64,000 nt of DNA from Rhodobacteraceae bacterium DSL-40 (GTDB lineage Bacteria; Pseudomonadota; Alphaproteobacteria; Rhodobacterales; Rhodobacteraceae). This document shows positions 23,605 to 31,920 of this stretch, in pieces; position 1 is the stretch's first letter, and the number at the start of each line of letters is the position of its first letter. The DNA lies in the NCBI GenBank assembly GCA_003258405.1, contig QKPN01000019.1, positions 1-64,000 on the forward strand. The letters run 5' to 3'. A program made the position numbers and the translations under genes. The notes beneath the pieces are model-generated. The model was given only the letters and a program-made list of their open reading frames with translations, made no database searches and was not told the origin of the DNA.

Positions 23605-25989
23605 ATGATGGTCACGCGCCGATCTCTGGCAGGCCTCTGTGCCGTCCCGCTCCTCACGGCCGGCCTCGCGCTGCCCGCGCTCTCCCAGCAACCGGCCCCC
23701 ACGCCGCGCGCCGCCGCGGACGGCCAGCCCGTGCTGCCCTAGGCCGAACAGAAGTTCCGCGGCTCTGTCGGCACGACCTATCTCGATTCCGACCCGCCAG
23801 AGTTCCCGGCCCCGATCACCGCCCCCGAAGGCGCGCCGAACGTGCTCCTCGTGCTGCTCGACGACGTGGGCTTCGGCCAGTTCGACGTGACCGGCGGCGG
23901 CGTGCCCTCGCCCGCGATGGACGCGCTCGCCCGCGAAGGCCTCACCTTCACCCGCTTTCACACCACGGCGCTCTGCTCGCCGACCCGGGCGGCGCTGCTG
24001 ACCGGGCGCAACCACAATGTCGTGGGCACCGGCGTCATCACCGAGCTCGCCACCGGCTAGGACGGCTACACCGGCATCATCCCGAAGGACACGGCAACGG
24101 TCGCCGAGATCCTGCGCCAGAACGGCTACGTCACCGCCTGGATCGGCAAGAACCACAACACGCCGATCTACGAGACGAGCGCGGTGGGGCCCTTCGATCA
24201 CTGGCCGAACGGCCTCGGCTTCGACTATTTCTACGGCTTCATGGCGGGCGACACCAACCAGATCCGCCCCTATCTCTTCGAGAACCAGACCCCCGTCGGC
24301 ACGCCCGGGGCGGAGGGCTACTACCTCAGCACCGACCTCGCCGATCACACCATCGAGTGGCTGGAAAGCCTCGAGGCGATCCAGCCCGAGAAGCCATGGT
24401 TTGCCTATCTCGCGCCCGCCGCCACCCATGCGCCGCATCAGGCGCCGAAGGAGCTCATCGAGAGCTTCAAGGGCCAGTTCGACATGGGCTGGGACGCCTA
24501 TCGCGAGCAGACCTTCGCGCGCCAGAAGGAGCGGGGCATCATCCCGACGGAAACCAGGCTCACCGAACGGCCCGCGAGCCTCGCCGCCTGGGAGAGCCTC
24601 GACGAGGACCAGAAGCGGCTCCATGCCCGGATGATGGAGGTCTTCGCCGCCTATGGCGCGCAGGTCGATCAGGAAGTCGGCCGCGTGCTCGACCATGTCG
24701 CGGGCCTGCCCGATGCCGCGAACACGCTGATCCTCTACATCGTCGGCGACAACGGCGCCTCGGCCGAGGGCGGCTTCGACGGCACGCTCAACGAGAACGC
24801 CTTCTTCAACGCCTATCTCATGACGCCCGAGGACATGCTCGCGCGCATCGACGAGATCGGCACCGAGCGGCACTTCAACCATTTCCCCGCCGGCTGGGCC
24901 TGGGCCATGGACACGCCCTTCCAGTGGACGAAACAGGTCGCAAGCCATCTCGGCGGCGTGCGCAACCCGATGATCGTGAAATGGCCCGCCCGCTTCGATG
25001 CGGCGGGCGAGGTCCGCACCCAGTTCCTGCACGTGATCGACATCGCGCCGACGATCCTCGCGGCCGCCGGCATCGCCGAGCCGCGCAGCGTCAACGGCAC
25101 CGCCCAGACCCCGATCCAGGGCCGGAGCTTCCTCGCCGCCCTCGACGAGGCCGAGGCGCCCGAGATCCGCACCAGCCAGTATTTCGAGATGTTCGTGAAC
25201 CGCGCGATCTATCAGGACGGCTGGTGGGCGGGCTCGCTCGCCTTCGAACCCTGGGATCCGGTCCGCGGCGCCTTCGACCCGCTGAGCGCCGAATGGGAGC
25301 TCTACAATCTCGACGAGGATTTCAGCCAGGCCGAGGATCTCGCCGCCGAGCATCCGGAACGGCTCGAGGCGCTGAAGGCGCTCTGGTGGGCGCAGGCCGC
25401 GGCCAACAACGCCCTGCCGCTCGACTGGCGCGGGGCCGAGCGCTTCAGCGCCGAGGCGACCGGCAAGCCCAATCTCGCCGGCAGCCGCACCCGCTTCGTC
25501 TACGCGGGCGCGCTCGCCGGCCTGCCGGAATCCTCGGCGCCGGATCTCAAGAACAAGTCCTTCACGGTCTCGGCGCGCGTGGACATCCCGGAAAACGCCA
25601 GCGGCATGATCTTCACCCAGGGCGGCAACACCGGCGGCTGGGCCTTCTATCTCAAGGACGGCAGGCTCAAGGCCGCGCACAACTACATCGACGTGGAGGT
25701 CTACACGGTGGAAAGCGCCGAGGCGCTGCCGGCGGGCGAGCATGAGGTGATGATGGCCTTCGCCTATGACGGCGGCGAGCAGATGGGCCAGAGCGGCACC
25801 GTGACGCTCTCCGTCGGCGGCGCGGAGGCCGGAACCGGCCGGATCGAGCGGACCACCCCCTTCAAGTATTCCCTGTCGGAAAACCAGGACATCGGCACCG
25901 ACACCGGCACCCCGGTCACCTACGACTACCAGGCGCCCTTCGACTTCGAGGGCAGTCTCGAGGAAGTGGTGGTCGATCTCGCGCCCTGA
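23605..25989 (+). pseudogene. Arylsulfatase frame interrupted by two in-frame amber codons
   Basis: One continuous 795-codon frame encodes a periplasmic arylsulfatase but is broken by TAG at 23740-23742 and TAG at 24058-24060. The start (ATGATG, with AGGGAG upstream) is followed by a signal peptide (MMVTRRSLAGLCAVPLLTAG). After the first TAG come APNVLLVLLDDVGFGQFD (metal-binding Asp pair) and the sulfatase signature TALCSPTRAALLTGRN with the Cys that becomes formylglycine; after the second come WIGKNHNTP and GPFDHWPNGLGFDYFYGF then the rest of the enzyme, fully open to the natural stop. The second TAG sits in ATG-stop-DGYTG, where relatives have an aromatic residue. No frameshift or deletion is seen. 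As read, no active enzyme is made unless the stops are suppressed; sequencing error, very recent inactivation or read-through are possible. Confidence 0.75.
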
Positions 25990-26075
25990 GCCTCGCGCGG
26001 CCTCCCGTGAGGGCCGGGCCGCGCGCCCGGCCACCCGGCAGGAGCGTGGCCCGCTCCTGCCCGCAAGGGAGCGCC

Positions 26076-26141
26076 ATTCATGATATGTTAACTACGAAAA
26101 TTCAATGAAATCAAAGGCGATTTTCGATTTTCACGGTGAAA
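26076..26141 (+). repeat. 66-bp AT-rich element, copy A
   Basis: This 66-base segment matches 35456-35521 in inverted orientation with only two or three mismatches. It begins ATTCATGATATGTTAACTAC and ends with the palindrome TTTCACGGTGAAA. It is far poorer in GC than its surroundings and lies between the convergent ends of the sulfatase and the small exported-protein gene. A further partial TTTCACGGTG follows at 26150. No open frame or known insertion-sequence end is recognised in it. Confidence 0.85.
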
Positions 26142-26171
26142 CGCCCGATTTCACGGTGTCGGGTCCGCCCT

Positions 26172-26597
26172 TCAGATCCCCGGAGACGGCGCCGGACAGG
26201 GCAGCGGAATGTCATCGGCGTGGCTCATTTCGAGCGTCATCCCCAGGGCGGTTCCGCCGCTCGACTGCTGGGCCCGGAGCTTCCCGCCCGCCTCCGTCAC
26301 CTTCCAGCACTGCTCGCCGGGGGCATTGTCATAGGCAAAGCAGATCAGCCCCTCCACCTCTCGCCACTGCCCCCAGCCACAGGTTTTCTCGCCTTCGAAA
26401 TGCCAGAGCGTCCGGTGGCCGTGCAGGAACTGCTCCGAGCCGTAGGGCAGGCCCTCGAAGGTGAAATGCACCGTCTTCCCGGCCGTGAAGGCCTCGAACT
26501 CCTCCGCCGAAAGCCCCGGCGAGGCCGCCATGCCGGGCGCACCCGCCGCCAGCAGCAGGGCAAGGCCCGCGACGGCGGCGGCGGCGGCCCGGCTCAC
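26172..26597 (-). CDS. Conserved exported protein of unknown function
   Basis: A 141-residue exported protein. It starts with GTG at 26597, overlapping the stop of the metallopeptidase gene (GTGA), then has a signal peptide (about residues 1-22, AAVAGLALLLAAGAPGMA) and a mature part with SAEEFEAFTAGKTVHF, then LWHFEGEKTCGWGQWREVEG and ICFAYDNAPGEQCWKV. The three cysteines and repeated Trp/Gly pattern resemble small secreted proteins widespread in Rhodobacteraceae, annotated only as hypothetical. A longer frame opens 40 codons upstream but runs through the protease gene without a signal peptide. Confidence 0.7.
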   Translation of the reverse strand: MSRAAAAAVAGLALLLAAGAPGMAASPGLSAEEFEAFTAGKTVHFTFEGLPYGSEQFLHGHRTLWHFEGEKTCGWGQWREVEGLICFAYDNAPGEQCWKVTEAGGKLRAQQSSGGTALGMTLEMSHADDIPLPCPAPSPGI

Positions 26598-27004
26598 TTC
26601 GTCCAGTCGTCGACGGCGCGGATCTCGTCGTCCGACCAGCCGAGGTGATGGGCAATCTCGTGGACAAGCACATGCGAGACGAGCCGGGCGAGCCCGACAT
26701 CGCCGCGCGCGATCCATTCCTCGAGGATCGGACGGCGGAACAGCCAGATCACATCCGGTTGGAGCGGCTGGTCCATCACCGATTTCGTGGTGATCGGCTC
26801 GCCTTCGTACAGCCCGGTAAGCTCAAAGGGGTCCTCGATGCCGAGATCGACCAGAAGCCCCTCTTCGGCAAAGTCCTCGACCCGGATCGCAAGCCCTTCG
26901 CAGGCTTTCCGGACATGGACGGGCAGGTTCAGGTAGGCCCATTCGGCGAGCGACTCGAAGTCCTCGATGCTGGGCGCGTCAACTGTCAATCGGTTCGGGA
27001 TCAT
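26594..27004 (-). CDS. Zincin-like metallopeptidase family protein
   Basis: A 136-residue protein of the minimal zincin family (PF06262 type). The zinc motif HEIAHHLGWSDDEI (HExxH plus the downstream Asp) is at about residues 115-128, near the C terminus as usual, preceded by the helix LARLVSHVLV. The N-terminal half contains VHVRKACEGLAIRVEDF. Members are small cytoplasmic proteins of uncertain proteolytic activity. Length is normal. It overlaps the exported-protein gene that follows by GTGA, so the two are translated together. Confidence 0.88.
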   Translation of the reverse strand: MIPNRLTVDAPSIEDFESLAEWAYLNLPVHVRKACEGLAIRVEDFAEEGLLVDLGIEDPFELTGLYEGEPITTKSVMDQPLQPDVIWLFRRPILEEWIARGDVGLARLVSHVLVHEIAHHLGWSDDEIRAVDDWTK

Positions 27005-27135
27005 GTTGCGGGTCTCCGCGGATCCACCTATGCGGGTTTAATGCGGTTGAAAAGGACTTCTTGCGCGAGAGGGCTTCAGGGCGCGCGACGGAGGCGTTAA
27101 GGACACAGCCGCGCCCGCCCGGAGGAGCCCTGTCC

Positions 27136-28452
27136 ATGACCATCACCCGTTTCGCCCCCTCGCCGACCGGATTCCTGCATGTCGGGAACCTGCGAACGGC
27201 GCTTCTGAACTGGCTCGTCGCGCACAAGGCGGGTGGCCGCTTCCTACTCCGCCTCGACGACACCGACCCCGATCGCTCCCGGCCCGAATGCGCCATCGCG
27301 ATCGAGGAGGATCTGGCCTGGCTCGGCCTCGTCTGGGACGGCTTCCTGCGCCAGTCCGACCGCATCGCGCGCTACGAGGCCGCGGCGGAACAGCTGCGGG
27401 TGGCGGGGCGGCTCTACGAGTGTTTCGAGACCCCCTCCGAGCTCGAGGTCAGGCGCCGCACCCAGCTCGCCGCGGGCCGCCCGCCGGTCTACGACCGCGC
27501 CGCGCTCAGGCTCACCGAGGCGGAAAAGGCCCGTCTCCGCGCCGAACGGCCCGGCCACTGGCGTTTCCGGCTCGATCACACCCGCATCTCCTGGGCTGAC
27601 GGCATTCTGGGCGAGGTCTCGATCGATGCGGCGAGCGTCTCCGACCCGGTTCTGATTCGCGGTGACGGACAGATGCTCTACACGCTCGCAAGTGTGGTGG
27701 ACGATCTCGAAACCGGTGTGACCGACATCGTCCGCGGCGCCGATCACGTCACCAACACCGCGACGCAGATCCAGATCTTCGAGGCCCTCGGCGGCAGGAG
27801 CCCCCGCTTCGCCCATCACTCGCTCCTGACCGGCGCCGGCGGCGAGGCGCTCTCGAAGCGGCTCGGAACCCTCTCGCTCCGCGACCTGCGCGCCCAGGGC
27901 ACCGAACCCATGGCGCTCCTGTCGCTGCTCGCAAGGCTCGGTTCGAGCGCGCCGGTCGAGCTCTGCCGCACGCTCGGGGAGATCACCGAAGGTTTCGACC
28001 TTGCAAGCTTCGGCGCCGCCCCGACCCGCCTCGATCCAGCCGATCTCGTCCCTCTCGGCGCCAGATACCTCCACGGCATGCCCTACGAGGAGATCCGCGA
28101 GGATCTCGCCGCGCTGGGCGTGCCGGGCGAGATCGCACCACGTTTCTGGGCCGCCGTGGCCGGCAATCTCGAGACGCGGAGGGACATCGCGGCCTGGTGG
28201 GCGATATGCCGCGGCGAGGTCGCGCCGGTCATCACCCCCGAAGATGCCGCCTTCGTGGCCGAGGCCATCTCGATGCTGCCGCCGCGCCCCTGGGACGAGA
28301 GCACCTGGAAAGCCTGGACCGGCGCGGTGAAGGACGCGACCGGCCGCAAGGGCAAGGCGCTCTTCCTGCCGCTCCGCCGCGCACTCACCGGCCGCGATGC
28401 CGGCCCCGACATGAGTGCGCTCCTGCCGCTCCTTGACGCCGCAGGGCGTTGA
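27136..28452 (+). CDS. gltX: Glutamyl-tRNA synthetase (short alphaproteobacterial type)
   Basis: A 438-residue class I aminoacyl-tRNA synthetase that charges tRNA with glutamate. The HIGH-type motif is in FAPSPTGFLHVGNLRTAL (residues 5-22) and the KMSKS-type motif is EALSKRLGTLS (about 238-248). The body of the Rossmann domain and the C-terminal anticodon-binding helices are present. Many alphaproteobacteria have two GltX proteins, one of which may charge tRNA-Gln for later amidation; this shorter form could be that second enzyme, and without the rest of the genome this cannot be settled. The ATG at 27136 begins at the family start, although the frame is open 25 codons earlier. Confidence 0.9.
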   Translation: MTITRFAPSPTGFLHVGNLRTALLNWLVAHKAGGRFLLRLDDTDPDRSRPECAIAIEEDLAWLGLVWDGFLRQSDRIARYEAAAEQLRVAGRLYECFETPSELEVRRRTQLAAGRPPVYDRAALRLTEAEKARLRAERPGHWRFRLDHTRISWADGILGEVSIDAASVSDPVLIRGDGQMLYTLASVVDDLETGVTDIVRGADHVTNTATQIQIFEALGGRSPRFAHHSLLTGAGGEALSKRLGTLSLRDLRAQGTEPMALLSLLARLGSSAPVELCRTLGEITEGFDLASFGAAPTRLDPADLVPLGARYLHGMPYEEIREDLAALGVPGEIAPRFWAAVAGNLETRRDIAAWWAICRGEVAPVITPEDAAFVAEAISMLPPRPWDESTWKAWTGAVKDATGRKGKALFLPLRRALTGRDAGPDMSALLPLLDAAGR

Positions 28453-28509
28453 ACGCGCGCGGCGGCTCCTTATATTCGCCTCGTGGAATGTAATGCTCCG
28501 GGGGAAACG

Positions 28510-28962
28510 ATGGGCAAGGTGAAGATGGTCTGCCACGCCTGCGGCGCCGCGAACCGGCTGCCGGAGGAAAAGCTGGCCGACGGGCCGAAATGCGGTGTCT
28601 GTGGCGCAGCACTTGTCGGCCCCAGGGTCCATGATCTGGATCTCGCAACGCTCGAGAAGAGCGCGCGGACCGACGAGGTGCCGCTCGTGGTGGATTTCTG
28701 GGCCTCGTGGTGCGGGCCCTGCCGGATGATGGCGCCCGAATTCGCCAAGGCCGCACAGGCAATGGCCCCGGACGTGCGCTTTGCCAAGATCAACACTGAG
28801 AGCCACCCGGATGCCTCGATCCGCTACCAGATCCGCGGCATTCCGGCCCTCATCCTGTTTCATCGCGGCCGGGAAGTCGCACGCCATGCCGGCGCCATGC
28901 GCGCCGGACAGATCGAGGCCTGGATCCGCTCCAGTGTCGCTCCGGCCCGCCGGACGGGCTGA
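28510..28962 (+). CDS. trxC: Thioredoxin 2-type zinc thioredoxin
   Basis: A 150-residue thioredoxin of the TrxC type. An N-terminal zinc ribbon has two Cys pairs (VCHACGAAN and KCGVCGAAL, residues 5-40), followed by the thioredoxin fold with the active site WASWCGPCRMM (about residues 65-75) and the cis-Pro loop IRGIPALILF. It reduces disulfides in cytoplasmic proteins, and TrxC proteins are often induced by oxidative stress. The start at 28510 has GGGGGAAACG directly before it; an ATG nine codons upstream lacks a site. It follows gltX by 57 bases on the same strand. Confidence 0.92.
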   Translation: MGKVKMVCHACGAANRLPEEKLADGPKCGVCGAALVGPRVHDLDLATLEKSARTDEVPLVVDFWASWCGPCRMMAPEFAKAAQAMAPDVRFAKINTESHPDASIRYQIRGIPALILFHRGREVARHAGAMRAGQIEAWIRSSVAPARRTG

Positions 28963-28987
28963 CGGCCGGCGGCGATCCGGCCGGCGG

Positions 28988-29512
28988 CTAGCGGCGGCTT
29001 TCTTCCCGGGCGTTGCCGAGCGCGCTCGACCAGCCGTTGGCCCAGGCGACGTGATCGGCGCTGTCGGGCGGGAAGGGGTTCTCGCTCTGCGCGATCGCCA
29101 TCCGGAAAGCATCCGCCCCGAGATCGAAGGCCGAGGCATGGGGATCTGACGTCGCGTGGCTGCGGCCTTCTTCCCGCACGAATACGGCGTATTCCGGGTA
29201 GACCATGAGATCGGCGGTGGCGAAGCCCTCGGGGGATTTCTCGAGCGCCGCGCGTCCGCGGTCGGTCAGCGTGTATCTCTCGCTGCTGCCTTCGATGAGC
29301 TTCGCCTTCGAGAGATGCAGGACGAGGCGCTCGAAGCGCTCGCGGATTTCCTCGCGCGGCAGGCTGGCCGACTGGTCCGAGCGTTCGAGCAGCGCGTCAA
29401 GCCGGGCCATGCCGCTGTCCACACTGCCCTCACCACTGCGCGCGCCGCGCAGGATGAGGCCGACCAGATGCGGCGAGTTCAGCAGAGGGTGCTCGACAAA
29501 GACCGATTCCAT
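28988..29512 (-). CDS. Winged-helix-like protein with Rmf/CrpP-like C-terminal segment
   Basis: A 174-residue cytoplasmic protein that I do not recognise as a characterised family. The middle (about residues 60-100: LVLHLSKAKLIEGSSERYTL then TDRGRAALEKSPEGF) looks like a winged helix ending in the wing. The last 45 residues (AFRMAIAQSENPFPPDSADH then VAWANGWSSAL) resemble the ribosome modulation factor/CrpP fold, which binds ribosomal RNA or modifies small molecules. A link between a nucleic-acid-binding domain and an Rmf-like tail is an inference. It is convergent with trxC and followed by the DsbA-like gene on the same strand upstream. Confidence 0.6.
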   Translation of the reverse strand: MESVFVEHPLLNSPHLVGLILRGARSGEGSVDSGMARLDALLERSDQSASLPREEIRERFERLVLHLSKAKLIEGSSERYTLTDRGRAALEKSPEGFATADLMVYPEYAVFVREEGRSHATSDPHASAFDLGADAFRMAIAQSENPFPPDSADHVAWANGWSSALGNAREESRR

Positions 29513-29618
29513 CGTGCGGGGATCTCCTGGCTGCTAGCTGGGCGGGCCCGATTAGAGGCCCATCCGGCGCGGCCGTAAAGCACGAGATTGCGCGATGGCG
29601 GGAATTTCTGCCGCTGCC

Positions 29619-30239
29619 TCAGCCGCCGAGCGCGGCGTCGAGCTTCTGGGCAAATTCGGCATAGCCCATGTTGCTTTCCTTCTGGCCGTTGATGAAGAAG
29701 GTGGGCGTTGCTTCGACCTCATCGGCGGCGATGTTCTTCTGGAACGTCTCGACGAGCTCCTTGGCATACGCCTCGTCGGACATGCAGGATTCCATCTCCG
29801 CGTCGGTCAGGCCGGCCTGCCGTCCGATGCCGAAGAGCTTCTGCATCATCTCCTCGGGCGTCGAGGCCACGGCCCAGTCGCGCTGGCGCTGGAAGAGCAG
29901 GTCGGAGATGCCGAAGTAGCGGTCTTCCGGGGCGCAGCGGGCGATCATGCTGGCCCAGAGACCGGCACGGTCGAAGTAGACTTCGCGGAACACCAGCCGG
30001 ACCTTGCCGGTGTCGATGTAGTTTTCCTTGATCTGCGGCATCACGTCCGCGGCGAAAGCGGCGCAATGCGGGCAGGTGAAGGAGGCGTATTCAACCAGCG
30101 TGACCGGGGCGTCGGGGCTGCCAAGGCTCATCTCGTTCACGTCGTGGACCTCCTGAGCGAAGGAGATCGCCGGCGCGAGGGACGCGGCAAGGGCGAGGCC
30201 GAGGCCGAGGGTCCGGCGGCGGGTGAGCGAAAGGGTCAT
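29619..30239 (-). CDS. DsbA-family thiol-disulfide oxidoreductase
   Basis: A 206-residue exported oxidoreductase. The leader is twin-arginine-like (LTRRRTLGLGLALAASL), followed by the thioredoxin-like fold of the DsbA group: VTLVEYASFTCPHCAAFA with the CPHC active site near residue 57, the helical insert (about 75-165) and the cis-Pro region EATPTFFINGQKESNMGY. It should form or isomerise disulfides in periplasmic proteins. In Rhodobacteraceae this gene commonly sits beside DUF721 and mutY, as here, three bases after the DUF721 stop. Confidence 0.88.
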   Translation of the reverse strand: MTLSLTRRRTLGLGLALAASLAPAISFAQEVHDVNEMSLGSPDAPVTLVEYASFTCPHCAAFAADVMPQIKENYIDTGKVRLVFREVYFDRAGLWASMIARCAPEDRYFGISDLLFQRQRDWAVASTPEEMMQKLFGIGRQAGLTDAEMESCMSDEAYAKELVETFQKNIAADEVEATPTFFINGQKESNMGYAEFAQKLDAALGG

Positions 30240-30242
30240 GCG

Positions 30243-30788
30243 TCAATCTTCCGGAGTTCTGGAACGTCGGGAGCGAGATAGCACATTCTCGGCGAGAGTC
30301 TGCAAGGCATCGCGCAATTCCAGGTCACCAATGCTTGAGAGGTTTTCCTGCATCGGCTCGGGGATCGGCTCGACCGGGCGGGTCCGGGTCGCCGCCCCGC
30401 CGCGGCCGCTGCCGCGCTGGACGACGGGAAGGGCAGCCTGGACGAGCTGGATGCGCCCCACGGTGCCGGGACCGAGGGCCGCGTTGATGCGGTCGGAGAT
30501 CGTCGGCACCATCATCTGGATCTGCGGCGCATGGGGGCCCGAGACCGCTAGCTTGAGCAGCCCGCCCGCGGGGCCGCGTGTCGGGGTGAGCTTGAGGGGG
30601 GCGCAGAGGGCGGCGAGATCGGCGCCGACGATGTCGGGCCAGAGCGACTGGAGCCGGGCCTGGGCGAAACCGCGCCGGGCCTGGGCCGTGCGCATCTGCT
30701 GGCCGATCAGGCCGCCGGCCTGCAGGAAGCCGCGCGCCTTCCGCTTCGGCAAGGCTTGCTTGTTGCGTGTGCGCGTGTCCTGGGCCAT
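30243..30788 (-). CDS. DUF721 (DciA-like) protein
   Basis: A 181-residue protein with the DUF721 domain in its N-terminal half (about residues 20-110: LIGQQMRTAQARRGFAQARL, then WPDIVGADLAALCAPLKLTP and LKLAVSGPHAPQIQMMVP). DUF721 members related to DciA are implicated in loading or operating the replicative helicase, but function in alphaproteobacteria has been shown for few members. The C terminus is a Gly/Arg-rich and helical tail. It is divergent from mutY with 46 bases between start codons. Confidence 0.82.
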   Translation of the reverse strand: MAQDTRTRNKQALPKRKARGFLQAGGLIGQQMRTAQARRGFAQARLQSLWPDIVGADLAALCAPLKLTPTRGPAGGLLKLAVSGPHAPQIQMMVPTISDRINAALGPGTVGRIQLVQAALPVVQRGSGRGGAATRTRPVEPIPEPMQENLSSIGDLELRDALQTLAENVLSRSRRSRTPED

Positions 30789-30834
30789 GGCTTGCGTTCC
30801 GGAATTGGGCGAGCGCGGAGGCTAGCGGGTCGGC

Positions 30835-31914
30835 ATGGGGATGTCATCGGAAAAGCGGCGGGAGCCGGCTGCGGCCTGCCCTGAGACGCTGCTCGCCTGG
30901 TATGACCGCATGGCCCGGCGGCTGCCCTGGCGCGTGCCGCCGGGATCGGGGGGCGTGGCCGATCCCTACCGGATCTGGCTCTCCGAGGTCATGTTGCAGC
31001 AGACCACCGTCGCGGCGGTGAAGACCTATTTCGAGACCTTCACCACACGGTGGCCGCGGGTGGAGGATCTGGCCGCTGCCCCGGATGCCGAGGTCATGGC
31101 CGCCTGGGCAGGGCTCGGCTACTACGCCCGCGCCCGGAACCTGCTCAAGTGTGCCCGGGTTGTCGCGGGCGAGCTCGGCGGGCGGTTTCCGGAGACGGAG
31201 GAGGGGCTGCGCGCGCTGCCGGGCATCGGCCCCTATACCGCCGCGGCGATTGCCGCGATCGCCTTCGACCGGCCCGCGGTGGTGATGGATGGCAATGTCG
31301 AGCGTGTCGTGGCGCGGATCTTTGCGGTGGAGGCGCCGCTGCCCGGGGTGAAGGAGCATCTGCGCGGGCTTGCGGCCGAGCTCACACCCGCGCATCGGCC
31401 CGGCGATTATGCGCAGGCGATGATGGATCTCGGCGCGACGGTCTGCACGCCGCGCTCGCCGGCCTGTGGCATCTGTCCCTGGCGCGAGGCCTGTCTCGGC
31501 CGCCGGGAGGGGATCGCCGCCGAGCTGCCGCGCAAGAGCCCGAAGGCGGCAAAGCCGGTGCGCCGCGGCATCGCCTATCTCGCCATGCGGCCGGATGGCA
31601 CGGTGCTGCTGGAACGGCGGCCGGGCAAGGGGCTTCTGGGCGGCATGCTCGGGCTGCCGGGGACGGACTGGGCCGAGGAACTGCCGCCGCCGCGCCCGCC
31701 GCTCGCCGCCGACTGGCGCGATGCGGGCGCCGAGGTGCGCCACACCTTCACCCATTTCCACCTGCTGCTCCGCGTCGAGACCGCGCGGCTCGCGCCCGGC
31801 GCCCCGGCACCCGAAGGTCTTCTCTTCGAGCCGGCATCGGAGGCCGGGGCCGCGCTTCCCACGGTCATGCGCAAGGCTTTCCGGCTCGGGCTCTCCGCAC
31901 TGGAGGAGGGCTGA
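30835..31914 (+). CDS. mutY: A/G-specific adenine glycosylase
   Basis: A 359-residue DNA repair enzyme that removes adenine mispaired with 8-oxoguanine. The N-terminal glycosylase domain has the catalytic region PYRIWLSEVMLQQTTV (Glu in SEVMLQQTT, about residue 48), the helix-hairpin-helix RALPGIGPYTAAAIAAIAF (about 125-143), and the 4Fe-4S loop with four Cys spaced 6-2-5 in CTPRSPACGICPWREACLG (about 203-221). The C-terminal Nudix-like domain (about 240-355) recognises 8-oxoguanine. Length matches the family. The start ATG GGG ATG allows either first or third codon. Confidence 0.94.
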   Translation: MGMSSEKRREPAAACPETLLAWYDRMARRLPWRVPPGSGGVADPYRIWLSEVMLQQTTVAAVKTYFETFTTRWPRVEDLAAAPDAEVMAAWAGLGYYARARNLLKCARVVAGELGGRFPETEEGLRALPGIGPYTAAAIAAIAFDRPAVVMDGNVERVVARIFAVEAPLPGVKEHLRGLAAELTPAHRPGDYAQAMMDLGATVCTPRSPACGICPWREACLGRREGIAAELPRKSPKAAKPVRRGIAYLAMRPDGTVLLERRPGKGLLGGMLGLPGTDWAEELPPPRPPLAADWRDAGAEVRHTFTHFHLLLRVETARLAPGAPAPEGLLFEPASEAGAALPTVMRKAFRLGLSALEEG

Positions 31915-31920
31915 GCCGGT

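Noticed and set aside
23740-24060. Pyrrolysine or another reassigned meaning for the two TAG codons
   Set aside because: No pylS/pylT-like genes are seen here and TAG ends several intact genes in the window (for example gcvP, pyc, the SDR and the GlxA-type regulator).
23575-26034. An 819-codon open frame on the minus strand opposite the interrupted sulfatase
   Set aside because: It could have explained the two amber codons if the real gene were on this strand, but its translation has no recognisable domain, whereas the plus strand has clear sulfatase motifs on both sides of each stop.
26076-26141. The 66-bp element as an insertion-sequence end or phage attachment site
   Set aside because: No transposase or integrase is near, no target duplication is visible, and the copy near tRNA-Arg lies upstream of the gene instead of overlapping its 3' end.
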